From NCBI RefSeq assembly GCF_004353915.1, contig NZ_SMRP01000002.1:272574-336573 (forward strand): DNA of 64,000 nucleotides, written 5' to 3'. Shown one piece after another: positions 1 through 8,502 of the stretch; the stretch's first letter is position 1, and every line of letters starts with the position of its first letter. Both the position numbers and the translations under genes were made by a program. Origin of the DNA: Paraburkholderia silviterrae. GTDB lineage: Bacteria > Pseudomonadota > Gammaproteobacteria > Burkholderiales > Burkholderiaceae. The notes under the pieces are model-generated. The model was not told where the DNA came from. It searched no databases and worked only from the letters and a program-made list of their open reading frames with translations.

Positions 1-1
1 A

Positions 2-2866
2 ATGTCGGAAACGATGAAGCAGTTTCAGCTGAACTCCTACCTGTTCGGCGGCAATGCTCCGTATGTCGAAGAGCTATACGAAGCATATCTTGATAACCCC
101 GCGTCCGTTCCGGACACGTGGCGCCAGTACTTTGACGCACTGCAAAACGTGCCGTCATCGAGCGGCACGTCCGACAACGACATCGCCCACGGGCCGATCG
201 TCGAGTCGTTTGCCCAGCGCGCCAAAGCCAACGCCTTCATCCCGCGCGGAGGCGGCGAAGATCTCGCCACGGCGCGCAAGCAAGTTTACGTTCAGTCCCT
301 GATTGGCGCTTATCGATTCCTCGGCTCGCAATGGGCCAATCTCGATCCGCTCCAGCGCCGCGAACGTCCGAACATTCCCGAGCTCGAGCCCGCGTTCTAC
401 GACTTCACCGAAGCCGACATGGACGAGACGTTCAGCGCCACGAACCTGTATTTCGGTTTCGAGCGCGCGTCGCTGCGCGAGATCGTCAAGGCGCTGCGCG
501 ACACGTATTGCGGCACGATCGGCGCCGAGTACATGTACATCAGCGATCCTGAGCAAAAGCGCTGGTGGAAGGAGCGTCTCGAGTCGATCCGCTCGACGCC
601 GAGCTTCTCGAACGACAAGAAGAAGCACATCCTGCAGCGCCTGACGGCCGGCGAAGGCCTCGAGCGCTTCCTGCACACCAAGTACGTCGGCCAGAAGCGC
701 TTCTCGCTCGAAGGCGGCGAGTCCTTCATCGCCGCGATGGACGAAGTCGTCCGTCACGCTGGCGCGAAGGGCGTGCAGGAAATCGTCATCGGCATGGCCC
801 ACCGCGGCCGCCTGAACGTGCTCGTGAACACGCTCGGCAAGATGCCGGCTGACCTCTTTGCCGAATTCGAAGGCAAGCACGTGGACGACCTGCCGGCCGG
901 CGACGTGAAGTACCACAAGGGCTTCTCGTCGGACATCGCGACCGAAGGCGGTCCGGTCCACCTGTCGCTCGCGTTCAACCCGTCGCACCTCGAAATCGTC
1001 AACCCGGTGGTCGAAGGCTCGGCCAAGGCCCGTATGGATCGCCGCGGCGACGACGACGGCCTGCAAGTGCTGCCGGTGCAGATCCACGGCGACGCGGCCT
1101 TCGCGGGCCAGGGCGTCGTGATGGAAACGCTGAACCTCGCGCAAACGCGGGGTTACGGCACGCACGGCACGCTGCACATCGTCATCAACAACCAGATCGG
1201 CTTCACGACCTCGGACCCGCGCGACGCACGCTCGACGCTGTACTGTACCGACGTCGTCAAGATGATCGAGGCGCCCGTTCTGCACGTGAACGGCGACGAT
1301 CCGGAAGCGGTCGTGCTGGCGATCCAGCTCGCGGTCGATTTCCGCATGCAGTTCCACAAGGATGTCGTGGTCGACATCGTCTGCTTCCGCAAGCTCGGCC
1401 ACAACGAGCAGGACACCCCGGCGGTCACGCAGCCGCTCATGTACAAGAAGATCGCGCAGCACCCGGGCACCCGTGCGCTGTACGCCGAGAAGCTCGTGCA
1501 GCAGGGCGTGATCACGGCTGAAGACGCGGACAGCTACATCAAGGCCTACCGTGCCGCGATGGACGAAGGCCACCACACGATCGACCCCGTGCTCTCGAAC
1601 TACAAGAGCAAGTACGCGGTGGACTGGGTGCCGTTCCTGAACCGCAAGTGGACCGACGCCGCCGACACGGCCGTGCCGCTCGCCGAGCTCAAGCGCCTTG
1701 CCGAGCGCATCACCACGATCCCCGAGAACTTCAAGGTTCACCCGCTGGTCGAGCGCGTCATCAACGACCGCCGCGCGATGGGCAAGGGCGATGCGAAGCT
1801 CGACTGGGGCATGGGCGAGCACCTCGCGTTCGCCTCGCTGGTCGCATCGGGCTACGCCGTGCGTCTCACGGGCCAGGACTCGGGCCGCGGCACGTTCACG
1901 CACCGCCACGCCGTTCTGCACGACCAGAACCGCGAGCGCTGGAACGACGGCACCTACATCCCGCTGCAGAACATCGGCGAGAACCAGGCGCAGTTCACGG
2001 TGATCGACTCGGTGCTCTCCGAAGAGGCGGTGCTCGGTTTCGAGTACGGCTACTCGACGGCTGAGCCGAACACGCTCGTCGCGTGGGAAGGCCAGTTCGG
2101 CGACTTCGTGAACGGCGCGCAAGTCGTGATCGACCAGTTCATCTCGTCGGGCGAAGTGAAGTGGGGCCGCGTGTCGGGTCTCACGATGCTGCTGCCGCAC
2201 GGCTATGAAGGTCAGGGTCCGGAGCACTCGTCGGCGCGTATCGAGCGCTTCCTGCAACTGTGCGCCGAGCACAACATGCAGGTCGTTCAACCGACCACGC
2301 CGGCACAGATCTTCCACGTGCTGCGCCGCCAGATGATTCGCCTGTTCCGCAAGCCGCTCATCATCTTCACGCCGAAGTCGCTGCTGCGTCACAAGGAAGC
2401 CGTTTCGGATCTGTCGGAGCTCGCGAAGGGCACGTTCCAGCCGGTCATCGGCGAAGTGGACGACGCCATCGACGCGAAGAAGGTCAAGCGCGTGGTCGCC
2501 TGCTCGGGCCGCGTGTACTACGACCTCGTCGCGCATCGCCGCGAATCGAAGTCGAACGACGTCGCGATCATCCGTATCGAACAGCTCTATCCGTTCGCGC
2601 ACAAGCAGTTCGAAGCCGAGCTGAAGAAGTACGACAACGCGACCGAAGTGGTCTGGGTGCAGGACGAGCCGCAGAATCAGGGCCCGTGGTTCTACATCGA
2701 GCACCACCTGAAGGAAGGCATGAAGGAGGGCATGAAGCTCGCGTACAGCGGCCGTCCTGCCTCCGCCTCGCCGGCCGTCGGCTACTACGCGAAGCACTAC
2801 GAGCAGCAGAAGTCGCTGATCGAAGGTGCGTTCGGCCGCCTGAAGGGCGCGCAGGTCGCGAAGTAA
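2..2866 (+). CDS. odhA (sucA): 2-oxoglutarate dehydrogenase E1 component
   Basis: The product (954 aa) is the thiamine-diphosphate E1 subunit that decarboxylates 2-oxoglutarate and passes the succinyl group to the lipoyl arm of OdhB in the cytoplasmic TCA-cycle complex. It begins MSETMKQFQ and has the usual E1o N-terminal segment (SYLFGGNAPYVEELYEAYL). The ThDP site begins with GDAAFAGQG near residue 360 and continues to INNQIGFTTSDPRDAR about 35 residues later. HNEQDTPA follows near residue 460, and the C-terminal transketolase-like part contains YGYSTAEPNTLVAWEGQFGD. Length is normal for the family. The start codon is at the second base of the window, so its ribosome site and promoter cannot be seen. 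It is the first gene of odhA-odhB-lpdA. Confidence 0.98.
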   Translation: MSETMKQFQLNSYLFGGNAPYVEELYEAYLDNPASVPDTWRQYFDALQNVPSSSGTSDNDIAHGPIVESFAQRAKANAFIPRGGGEDLATARKQVYVQSLIGAYRFLGSQWANLDPLQRRERPNIPELEPAFYDFTEADMDETFSATNLYFGFERASLREIVKALRDTYCGTIGAEYMYISDPEQKRWWKERLESIRSTPSFSNDKKKHILQRLTAGEGLERFLHTKYVGQKRFSLEGGESFIAAMDEVVRHAGAKGVQEIVIGMAHRGRLNVLVNTLGKMPADLFAEFEGKHVDDLPAGDVKYHKGFSSDIATEGGPVHLSLAFNPSHLEIVNPVVEGSAKARMDRRGDDDGLQVLPVQIHGDAAFAGQGVVMETLNLAQTRGYGTHGTLHIVINNQIGFTTSDPRDARSTLYCTDVVKMIEAPVLHVNGDDPEAVVLAIQLAVDFRMQFHKDVVVDIVCFRKLGHNEQDTPAVTQPLMYKKIAQHPGTRALYAEKLVQQGVITAEDADSYIKAYRAAMDEGHHTIDPVLSNYKSKYAVDWVPFLNRKWTDAADTAVPLAELKRLAERITTIPENFKVHPLVERVINDRRAMGKGDAKLDWGMGEHLAFASLVASGYAVRLTGQDSGRGTFTHRHAVLHDQNRERWNDGTYIPLQNIGENQAQFTVIDSVLSEEAVLGFEYGYSTAEPNTLVAWEGQFGDFVNGAQVVIDQFISSGEVKWGRVSGLTMLLPHGYEGQGPEHSSARIERFLQLCAEHNMQVVQPTTPAQIFHVLRRQMIRLFRKPLIIFTPKSLLRHKEAVSDLSELAKGTFQPVIGEVDDAIDAKKVKRVVACSGRVYYDLVAHRRESKSNDVAIIRIEQLYPFAHKQFEAELKKYDNATEVVWVQDEPQNQGPWFYIEHHLKEGMKEGMKLAYSGRPASASPAVGYYAKHYEQQKSLIEGAFGRLKGAQVAK

Positions 2867-2888
2867 GCACACATAGAGTGAATCGAAC

Positions 2889-2924
2889 CGGGAAAGCGCG
2901 ACACATCGATCACGCGCTTTCCCG
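2889..2924 (+). repeat. 12-bp perfect inverted repeat between odhA and odhB
   Basis: CGGGAAAGCGCG (2889-2900) and CGCGCTTTCCCG (2913-2924) form a perfect 12-bp stem with a 12-nt loop in the 124-nt spacer. No T-run follows, so it does not look like an intrinsic terminator. It may be an intercistronic mRNA structure. Confidence 0.7.
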
Positions 2925-2990
2925 CGCTCACGTGCGCGACCCGGTTCGTCATACGGGGAAAGTCCCCGGACAAGTATTCAGGAAAATCAC

Positions 2991-4259
2991 ATGGCTATCG
3001 TAGAAGTCAAGGTCCCTCAGTTTTCGGAGTCGGTGTCGGAAGGCACGATGCTGCAGTGGAAGAAGAAGCCGGGCGAAGCTGTTGCCCAGGACGAAGTCGT
3101 CATCGAGATCGAAACCGATAAGGTCGTGCTCGAAGTGCCCGCGCCGGCCGCCGGCGTGCTGGCCGAGATCGTGGTGGGCGACGGCGCAACCGTCACGAGC
3201 GAACAGCTGATCGCGAAGATCGACACGGAAGGCAAGGCTGGCGCCGTTGCGGCTCCCGCCGCTGCTGCCGCGCCGGCTGCTGCTCCCGCAGCGGCACCGG
3301 TCGCCGCCGCTGCCGCATCGACGGCCAGCAGCACGGTCGCATCGCCCGCCGCTTCGAAGCTGATGGCGGAGCAGGGCCTGTCGGGCGGCGACGTCGCCGG
3401 CACGGGCCGCGACGGCCGCATCACGAAGCAGGACGTGCTCGGCGCCGGCGCACCGAAGGCAGCTCCGGCCGCCGCACCGGCTGCGAAGCCCGCCGCTGCA
3501 GCGAAGCCGTCGCTGCCGCAAGTCAACGCACCGGCATCGGCTGCCAACTGGCTCAACAACCGTCCGGAACAGCGCGTGCCGATGTCGCGCCTGCGTGCGC
3601 GTATCGCCGAGCGTCTGCTCGAGTCGCAGCAAACCAACGCCATCCTCACGACGTTCAACGAAGTGAACATGGCGCCGGTCATGGACCTGCGCAACAAGTA
3701 CAAGGACAAGTTCGAGAAGGAACACGGCGTGAAGCTCGGCTTCATGTCGTTCTTCGTGAAGGCCGCGGTTCACGCGCTGAAGAAGTTCCCGCTCGTGAAC
3801 GCGTCGATCGACGGCAACGACATCGTCTACCACGGCTACTTCGACATCGGTATCGCTGTCGGCTCGCCGCGCGGTCTGGTGGTGCCCATCCTGCGCAACG
3901 CAGACCAGATGAGCCTCGCCGACATCGAGAAGAAGATCGCCGAATTCGGCCAGAAGGCCAAGGACGGCAAGCTCTCGATCGAGGAAATGACGGGCGGCAC
4001 GTTCTCGATCTCGAACGGCGGCGTGTTCGGCTCGATGCTCTCGACCCCGATCATCAACCCGCCGCAGTCGGCGATCCTCGGCGTGCACGCGACGAAGGAA
4101 CGCGCCGTGGTCGAGAACGGCCAGATCGTGATCCGTCCGATGAACTACCTCGCGATGTCGTACGACCACCGCATCATCGACGGCCGCGAAGCCGTCCTGT
4201 CGCTGGTCGCGATGAAGGACGCGCTGGAAGATCCGGCTCGCCTGCTGCTCGACCTGTAA
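2991..4259 (+). CDS. odhB (sucB): Dihydrolipoyllysine-residue succinyltransferase, E2 of 2-oxoglutarate dehydrogenase
   Basis: This is the E2 core enzyme (422 aa), which takes the succinyl group from E1 on a lipoyl-lysine and transfers it to CoA. Residues 1-80 are the lipoyl domain, with the lipoylated lysine in ETDKVVLEV (about K44). An Ala/Pro-rich flexible linker follows (about 83-113). A peripheral subunit-binding domain covers about 117-150 ([23 protein letters not shown]). A second Ala/Pro linker leads to the catalytic acyltransferase domain from about 195, with the active-site histidine in [13 protein letters not shown] near residue 392. Length and domain order are typical. It lies 124 nt after odhA. 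Confidence 0.98.
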   Translation: MAIVEVKVPQFSESVSEGTMLQWKKKPGEAVAQDEVVIEIETDKVVLEVPAPAAGVLAEIVVGDGATVTSEQLIAKIDTEGKAGAVAAPAAAAAPAAAPAAAPVAAAAASTASSTVASPAASKLMAEQGLSGGDVAGTGRDGRITKQDVLGAGAPKAAPAAAPAAKPAAAAKPSLPQVNAPASAANWLNNRPEQRVPMSRLRARIAERLLESQQTNAILTTFNEVNMAPVMDLRNKYKDKFEKEHGVKLGFMSFFVKAAVHALKKFPLVNASIDGNDIVYHGYFDIGIAVGSPRGLVVPILRNADQMSLADIEKKIAEFGQKAKDGKLSIEEMTGGTFSISNGGVFGSMLSTPIINPPQSAILGVHATKERAVVENGQIVIRPMNYLAMSYDHRIIDGREAVLSLVAMKDALEDPARLLLDL

Positions 4260-4326
4260 TAACGCGTTGTAGCGCGGGCCAGGGCTCACGTCCTGCTCGC
4301 GCATCCAGTCTCACACTGAGCGTCGC

Positions 4327-4360
4327 GCGCGCGCAATCCGTCAAGCCGGATTCCGCGCGC
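4327..4360 (+). repeat. Near-perfect inverted repeat between odhB and lpdA
   Basis: A 14-nt arm (4327-4340, ending AATCCG) pairs with 4347-4360 (starting CGGATT) with one mismatch and a 6-nt loop. No T-run follows. Like the odhA-odhB spacer, this 121-nt spacer therefore holds a strong GC hairpin. Confidence 0.6.
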
Positions 4361-4380
4361 CGCGCTCACGTATCGAAAGG

Positions 4381-5817
4381 ATGACCATGTCCAAAGAATT
4401 TGACGTCGTCGTGATTGGCGCCGGCCCCGGCGGCTATATCGCGGCGATCCGCGCCGCGCAGCTCGGCAAGTCGGTTGCCTGTATCGAAAAATGGAAGAAC
4501 CCGGCTGGCACGCTGAAGCTCGGCGGCACCTGCCTGAACGTCGGTTGCATTCCCTCGAAGGCGCTGCTCGCCTCGTCGGAAGAGTTCGAAAGCGCCCAGC
4601 ATCACCTGGCCGACCACGGCATCAACGTGGGCGACGTGTCGATCGACATCGCCAAGATGCTCGCCCGCAAGGACGGCATCGTCGAGAAGATGACCAAGGG
4701 CATCGAGTTCCTGTTCCGCAAGAACAAGATCACCTGGCTCAAGGGCCACGGCAAGTTCACGGGCAAGACCGATGCCGGCGTGCAGATCGAAGTGAGCGGC
4801 GAAGGCGAGACCGAAGTCGTCACGGCGAAGAACGTCATCATCGCGACGGGCTCGAAGGCGCGTCATCTGCCGGGCATTCCGGTCGACAACAAGATCGTCG
4901 CCGACAACGAAGGCGCGCTCACGTTCGACTCCGTGCCGAAGAAGCTGGCCGTGATCGGCGCAGGCGTGATCGGTCTGGAGCTCGGCTCGGTGTGGCGCCG
5001 TCTCGGCGCCGACGTCACGGTCCTCGAAGCGCTGCCGGAATTTCTCGGCGCGGCTGACCAGGCGCTCGCGAAGGAAGCCGCGAAGCTCTTCAAGAAGCAG
5101 GGTCTCGACATTCACGTCGGCGTGAAGGTGGGCGAAGTGAAGGCCACCGACAACAACGTCACGATCAACTACACGGACAAGGACGGCAACGCGCAAGTGC
5201 TCGAAGCCGACCGCCTGATCGTGTCGGTCGGCCGCGTGCCGAACACCGACAACCTCGGTCTCGAAGCGATCGGCCTGAAGGCCAACGAGCGCGGCTTCAT
5301 CGACATCGATGACCACTGCCGCACGGCAGTGCCGAACGTCTACGCGATCGGCGACGTGGTGCGCGGCCCGATGCTCGCGCACAAGGCCGAAGACGAAGGC
5401 GTGCTGGTGGCCGAGATCATCGACGGCCAGAAGCCGCATATCGACTACAACTGCATTCCGTGGGTGATCTACACCGAGCCGGAAATCGCGTGGGTCGGCA
5501 AGACGGAGCAGCAGCTCAAGGCCGAAGGCCGCGACATCAAGACGGGCCAGTTCCCGTTCATGGCCAACGGCCGCGCGCTCGGCATCAACAAGTCGGACGG
5601 CTTCGTGAAGATGATCGCCGACGCCAAGACCGACGAGTTGCTCGGCGTGCACATCATCTCGGCCAACGCATCGGACCTGATCGCGGAAGCCGTGGTGGCG
5701 ATGGAATTCAAGGCTGCCGCCGAAGACATCGGCCGCATCTGCCATCCGCACCCGTCGCTGTCCGAAGTCATGCGCGAAGCGGCGCTCGCCACCGACAAGC
5801 GCGCGCTCAACATGTAA
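4381..5817 (+). CDS. lpdA (odhL): Dihydrolipoyl dehydrogenase, E3 component
   Basis: This FAD enzyme (478 aa) reoxidises the dihydrolipoyl arm of OdhB and reduces NAD+. The FAD-binding [17 protein letters not shown] lies at about residues 12-28. The redox disulfide is in [13 protein letters not shown] (about 49-61). The NAD-binding [17 protein letters not shown] is near residue 196, and the C-terminal HPHPSLSEV supplies the catalytic His-Glu pair. Two in-frame ATGs (4381 and 4387) both follow GAAAGG; the first is used here. It is the third gene of the odh operon. Family length is normal. Confidence 0.97.
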   Translation: MTMSKEFDVVVIGAGPGGYIAAIRAAQLGKSVACIEKWKNPAGTLKLGGTCLNVGCIPSKALLASSEEFESAQHHLADHGINVGDVSIDIAKMLARKDGIVEKMTKGIEFLFRKNKITWLKGHGKFTGKTDAGVQIEVSGEGETEVVTAKNVIIATGSKARHLPGIPVDNKIVADNEGALTFDSVPKKLAVIGAGVIGLELGSVWRRLGADVTVLEALPEFLGAADQALAKEAAKLFKKQGLDIHVGVKVGEVKATDNNVTINYTDKDGNAQVLEADRLIVSVGRVPNTDNLGLEAIGLKANERGFIDIDDHCRTAVPNVYAIGDVVRGPMLAHKAEDEGVLVAEIIDGQKPHIDYNCIPWVIYTEPEIAWVGKTEQQLKAEGRDIKTGQFPFMANGRALGINKSDGFVKMIADAKTDELLGVHIISANASDLIAEAVVAMEFKAAAEDIGRICHPHPSLSEVMREAALATDKRALNM

Positions 5818-5885
5818 TGCATCAGGGCAGGGCGGCCGTCTTTTAATGGCCGTTTTGCCTCGCAGTACCATGCATCACGTACAGA

Positions 5886-5917
5886 GGCGGGTGGGCTTTG
5901 GCCCCCCCGCCTTTCTT
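5886..5917 (+). terminator. Intrinsic terminator after lpdA
   Basis: Stem 5886-5896 pairs with 5901-5911 with one mismatch across a TTTG loop, followed by a T-rich run (TTTCTTTGTTTGTT). It closes the odh operon but lies only about 20 nt before the zapE ATG, so zapE must be expressed by read-through or from a promoter inside or before the hairpin. Confidence 0.75.
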
Positions 5918-5934
5918 TGTTTGTTGCCCACGAA

Positions 5935-7032
5935 ATGAACGTCACCGAATACTACGAAAACGAACTGCAGAAGCGGGGATACAAGCCCGACCCGGCCCAG
6001 CGTGTCGCCATCGACCGGCTGCAGCGGTGCTACGACGAGTGGGTCGCATACAAGTCGCGTCGCTCGAACGCGTTCTGGAAGCTCATCAACCACCCGGACC
6101 TGCCGCGCGGCGTCTACATGTGGGGCGGCGTCGGCCGCGGCAAGAGCTTCCTGATGGACAGCTTCTATGCGGTCGTGCCGCTACAGCGCAAGACGCGCTT
6201 GCATTTTCACGAATTCATGCGCGAGGTGCACCGCGAGCTAGAAGAGCTCAAGGGCCAGGCCGACCCGCTCGATGAACTCGCGCGGCGCATCGCGAAGCGC
6301 TATCGCCTGATCTGCTTCGACGAATTCCACGTCTCGGACATCGCCGACGCGATGATTCTTTATCGCCTTCTCGATGGTCTGTTCAAGAACGGTGTGCAGT
6401 TCGTGATGACGTCTAACTACGATCCCGATTTGCTCTATCCCGATGGCCTGCATCGCGACCGCATGCTGCCGGCCATCGAGCTCATCAAGGAAAAGTTGGA
6501 TGTCCTGAACGTCGATGCGGGTGTCGACTATCGCCAGCGCACGCTCGCGCAGGTCGAGGTCTATCACACGCCGCTTGGCGCGGCCGCCGACCGCGCGCTG
6601 CGCCACTCGTTCGCGCAGCTCGCCGCGGTGCCCGACGAAAGCCCGCTCCTGCGCATCGAAAAGCGTGAGCTCAAGGCACTGCGCAAGGCCGATGGCGTCG
6701 TGTGGTTCGACTTCGCGACGCTGTGCGGCGGTCCGCGCTCGCAGAACGACTATCTCGAGCTCGCGAGCCGCTTTCACGCGGTGATCCTCTCGGACGTGCC
6801 GCAAATGACGCCTCGTATGCAGTCCGAAGCGCGCCGCTTCACCTGGCTCATCGACGTGTTTTACGACCACAAGGTGAAGCTGCTCATGTCGGCGGCGGTG
6901 CCGCCGGAGCAGCTATACGTCGAAGGCCCGATGGCCAATGAATTCACGCGCACCGTTTCGCGCATCGTCGAGATGCAGTCGAAGGAATATCTCGAAACGC
7001 CGCGCCGTATCGTGGATACGTCGCTGACTTAA
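5935..7032 (+). CDS. zapE: Cell division protein ZapE, AFG1-like ATPase
   Basis: The product is a P-loop ATPase (365 aa) of the AFG1/ZapE family, known to associate with FtsZ during division. The Walker A motif is GGVGRGKS (about residues 63-70), and Walker B lies in RLICFDEFHVSD (about 123-134). SNYDPDLLYPDGLHRDRMLPAI is a family signature and is only partly quoted here as SNYDPDLLYPDGL. The ATG at 5935 (MNVTEYYENELQ) is preferred; a TTG at 5917 would add six residues lying in the terminator T-run. The gene follows lpdA at 117 nt. Confidence 0.93.
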   Translation: MNVTEYYENELQKRGYKPDPAQRVAIDRLQRCYDEWVAYKSRRSNAFWKLINHPDLPRGVYMWGGVGRGKSFLMDSFYAVVPLQRKTRLHFHEFMREVHRELEELKGQADPLDELARRIAKRYRLICFDEFHVSDIADAMILYRLLDGLFKNGVQFVMTSNYDPDLLYPDGLHRDRMLPAIELIKEKLDVLNVDAGVDYRQRTLAQVEVYHTPLGAAADRALRHSFAQLAAVPDESPLLRIEKRELKALRKADGVVWFDFATLCGGPRSQNDYLELASRFHAVILSDVPQMTPRMQSEARRFTWLIDVFYDHKVKLLMSAAVPPEQLYVEGPMANEFTRTVSRIVEMQSKEYLETPRRIVDTSLT

Positions 7033-7195
7033 ACGCTCAGGCGTCCGGAGTCGAGCATCCGGGGCGCAATGCGCCACTACGGCCCTGAAAAAACAGGCGC
7101 GAATCCGCTTTTTCAAGATTCGGACTCGTCTGATAGGGGCCGGAGGGTCAAGTCGATATCTTTAGTCAGGACAGGTTCTGACAAAGGAGTAGACC

Positions 7196-7657
7196 ATGAC
7201 CCCCCATCGCGATATTACCGAGGAAGAATGGCAGCGCGTGATGCCGCTGCTGCCAGAATTGCGTCCGCGCTCGGAAATGCGCGGCCGTCCGCTTGCCAAC
7301 ACCCGTTCGGTGCTCAATGGCGTCCTGTGGGTCATGTATAGCGGCGCCACGTGGTCGGCCATGCCGCGCCGCTACCCGTCCTATCAAACCTGCCATCGGC
7401 GCTTCAAAGCCTGGCATGACGAAGGTGTTCTCAAGCGCGTGATGGCCGAGCTGTTCGGCGAAGAGGGCGTCGCGCTGTGCGACACGATCGAAACGCGCAT
7501 GCGCAAGCACCTGAGCCGTGCCGAAAAGGCCGCTGCGCGCGTTCAGGAAGGGATGCCGGGCGTGCCGTCCGCGCCGCGCAATTCGCCGTTCAGCCCGGCC
7601 ACGCCCGGTGTGCCGCAGCCGTTCAGCTATCGCTCGGTGTACCGTCACACGGCTTGA
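7196..7657 (+). CDS. Stand-alone DUF4096 / IS5-type transposase N-terminal domain protein
   Basis: The product is 153 aa. Residues 5-85 (ITEEEWQRVMPLLPE, VLNGVLWVMYSGATWSAMP, CHRRFKAW) match the DNA-binding N-terminal domain of IS5-type transposases (DUF4096). Residues 86-118 are charged and helical, and the remainder is a Pro-rich tail (PSAPRNSPFSPATPGVPQP). No DDE catalytic region follows in any frame, and no terminal inverted repeats are evident. It has a good ribosome site (AAGGAG, 7 nt before the ATG) and its own terminator. It therefore reads as an expressed, possibly domesticated gene rather than insertion-sequence debris. Function is unknown; DNA binding is inferred from the domain. 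Confidence 0.8.
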   Translation: MTPHRDITEEEWQRVMPLLPELRPRSEMRGRPLANTRSVLNGVLWVMYSGATWSAMPRRYPSYQTCHRRFKAWHDEGVLKRVMAELFGEEGVALCDTIETRMRKHLSRAEKAAARVQEGMPGVPSAPRNSPFSPATPGVPQPFSYRSVYRHTA

Positions 7658-7705
7658 CGGGGCGAGCGCCCCGAGCGCGTGATGCGCACCCGAGAAGCCT
7701 GCCGA

Positions 7706-7737
7706 GGCCGCCTTGTTGCAAGGCGGCCTTCGCTTTT
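7706..7737 (+). terminator. Intrinsic terminator
   Basis: GGCCGCCTT (7706-7714) and AAGGCGGCC (7720-7728) form a 9-bp perfect stem with a GTTGC loop, followed by TTCGCTTTTT. It lies between convergent genes, ending the 7196 gene; minus-strand read-out from the DUF2147 gene could also stop here. Confidence 0.85.
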
Positions 7738-7753
7738 TCAGGCGTTCGCGAAT

Positions 7754-8239
7754 TTACTGCTGACGTACCCAGGTTTGCGAGCGGCCGAGCAGCGAAATGC
7801 CCAGGTAGCCGCGCACCACCAGCTTCTGGCCACCCTCTTCGGTGTGCATCTTGCAGCGGTATACCTTGCCATTCTCGGGGTCGAGAATGTGGCCGCCGTC
7901 CCATTCGTCGCCGGCCTGTTTCATGCCGTCGATGATCGTCATGCCGAGAATCAGCTGGTCCTTGCGTGAGTCCGTGCATGCGGTGCAGCGGCGGTCGGGG
8001 TGGTCGTTCGGATCCAGACCCTTGATGACCTTGCCGCTGAGACCGCCGCTGCCGTCCTCGCTGATTTGCACGAGCGCCTTGGGCTGCCCGGTGTGATCGT
8101 CGACCGTTTGCCAGACGCCGACGGGTGAGTTCGACTGCGCATGCGCGGCGAGCATTCCGCCGAGCAGGACTCCCGCCAGCGCGAATTGTCGCACCGCGCG
8201 GGCCGCCAACGAGGGGGCACGGCTATTGAATTGAAACAT
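7754..8239 (-). CDS. DUF2147 family exported protein
   Basis: The product is 161 aa with an N-terminal signal peptide ending near residue 35 (LAGVLLGGMLAAHAQS). The mature part has the DUF2147 pattern: GVWQTVDDHTGQPKALVQI at its start, a CTAC pair that may form a disulfide or bind metal, GGHILDPENGKVYRCKM, and a C-terminal VRGYLGISLLGRSQTW. The family is periplasmic and of unknown function. The ATG at 8239 is chosen because GGAGGA lies 6 nt before it and the signal peptide begins there; a longer upstream reading frame has no support. It lies 263 nt downstream of the TpsB-like gene on the same strand. Confidence 0.9.
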   Translation of the reverse strand: MFQFNSRAPSLAARAVRQFALAGVLLGGMLAAHAQSNSPVGVWQTVDDHTGQPKALVQISEDGSGGLSGKVIKGLDPNDHPDRRCTACTDSRKDQLILGMTIIDGMKQAGDEWDGGHILDPENGKVYRCKMHTEEGGQKLVVRGYLGISLLGRSQTWVRQQ

Positions 8240-8502
8240 GTGTCTTCCTCCACTGATGTTTATCGCTATGTGTGCGTCTAACCGCCGCGGGCCACAGTGC
8301 ATGGCCTCGATTTGCGGCGAACCGCACGGCGCATTCGTTCGCGGCGAAGGCGCGCAGCGGTCAGGGCAGGATACGCGAAAGCGCTGCGCGCGTTTGCGAG
8401 GAGAAACTCTAGTCGGCATGCACGAGCGCGCTATGCACGCGCCGTGCCTGGCCGAGCGATGCGGGCCCTCGTCCCGTTCGGTCGTCCCGCCCGGATACGG
8501 GC

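Noticed and set aside
155..2872. 905-aa minus-strand open frame opposite odhA
   Set aside because: It mirrors a clear odhA coding frame, has Arg/Leu/Val-rich composition without domains, and no ribosome site. GC-rich codon bias creates such shadows.
7033..7195. Insertion-sequence ends around the transposase-like gene
   Set aside because: No matching inverted ends or target duplication were found on the two sides of 7196-7657.
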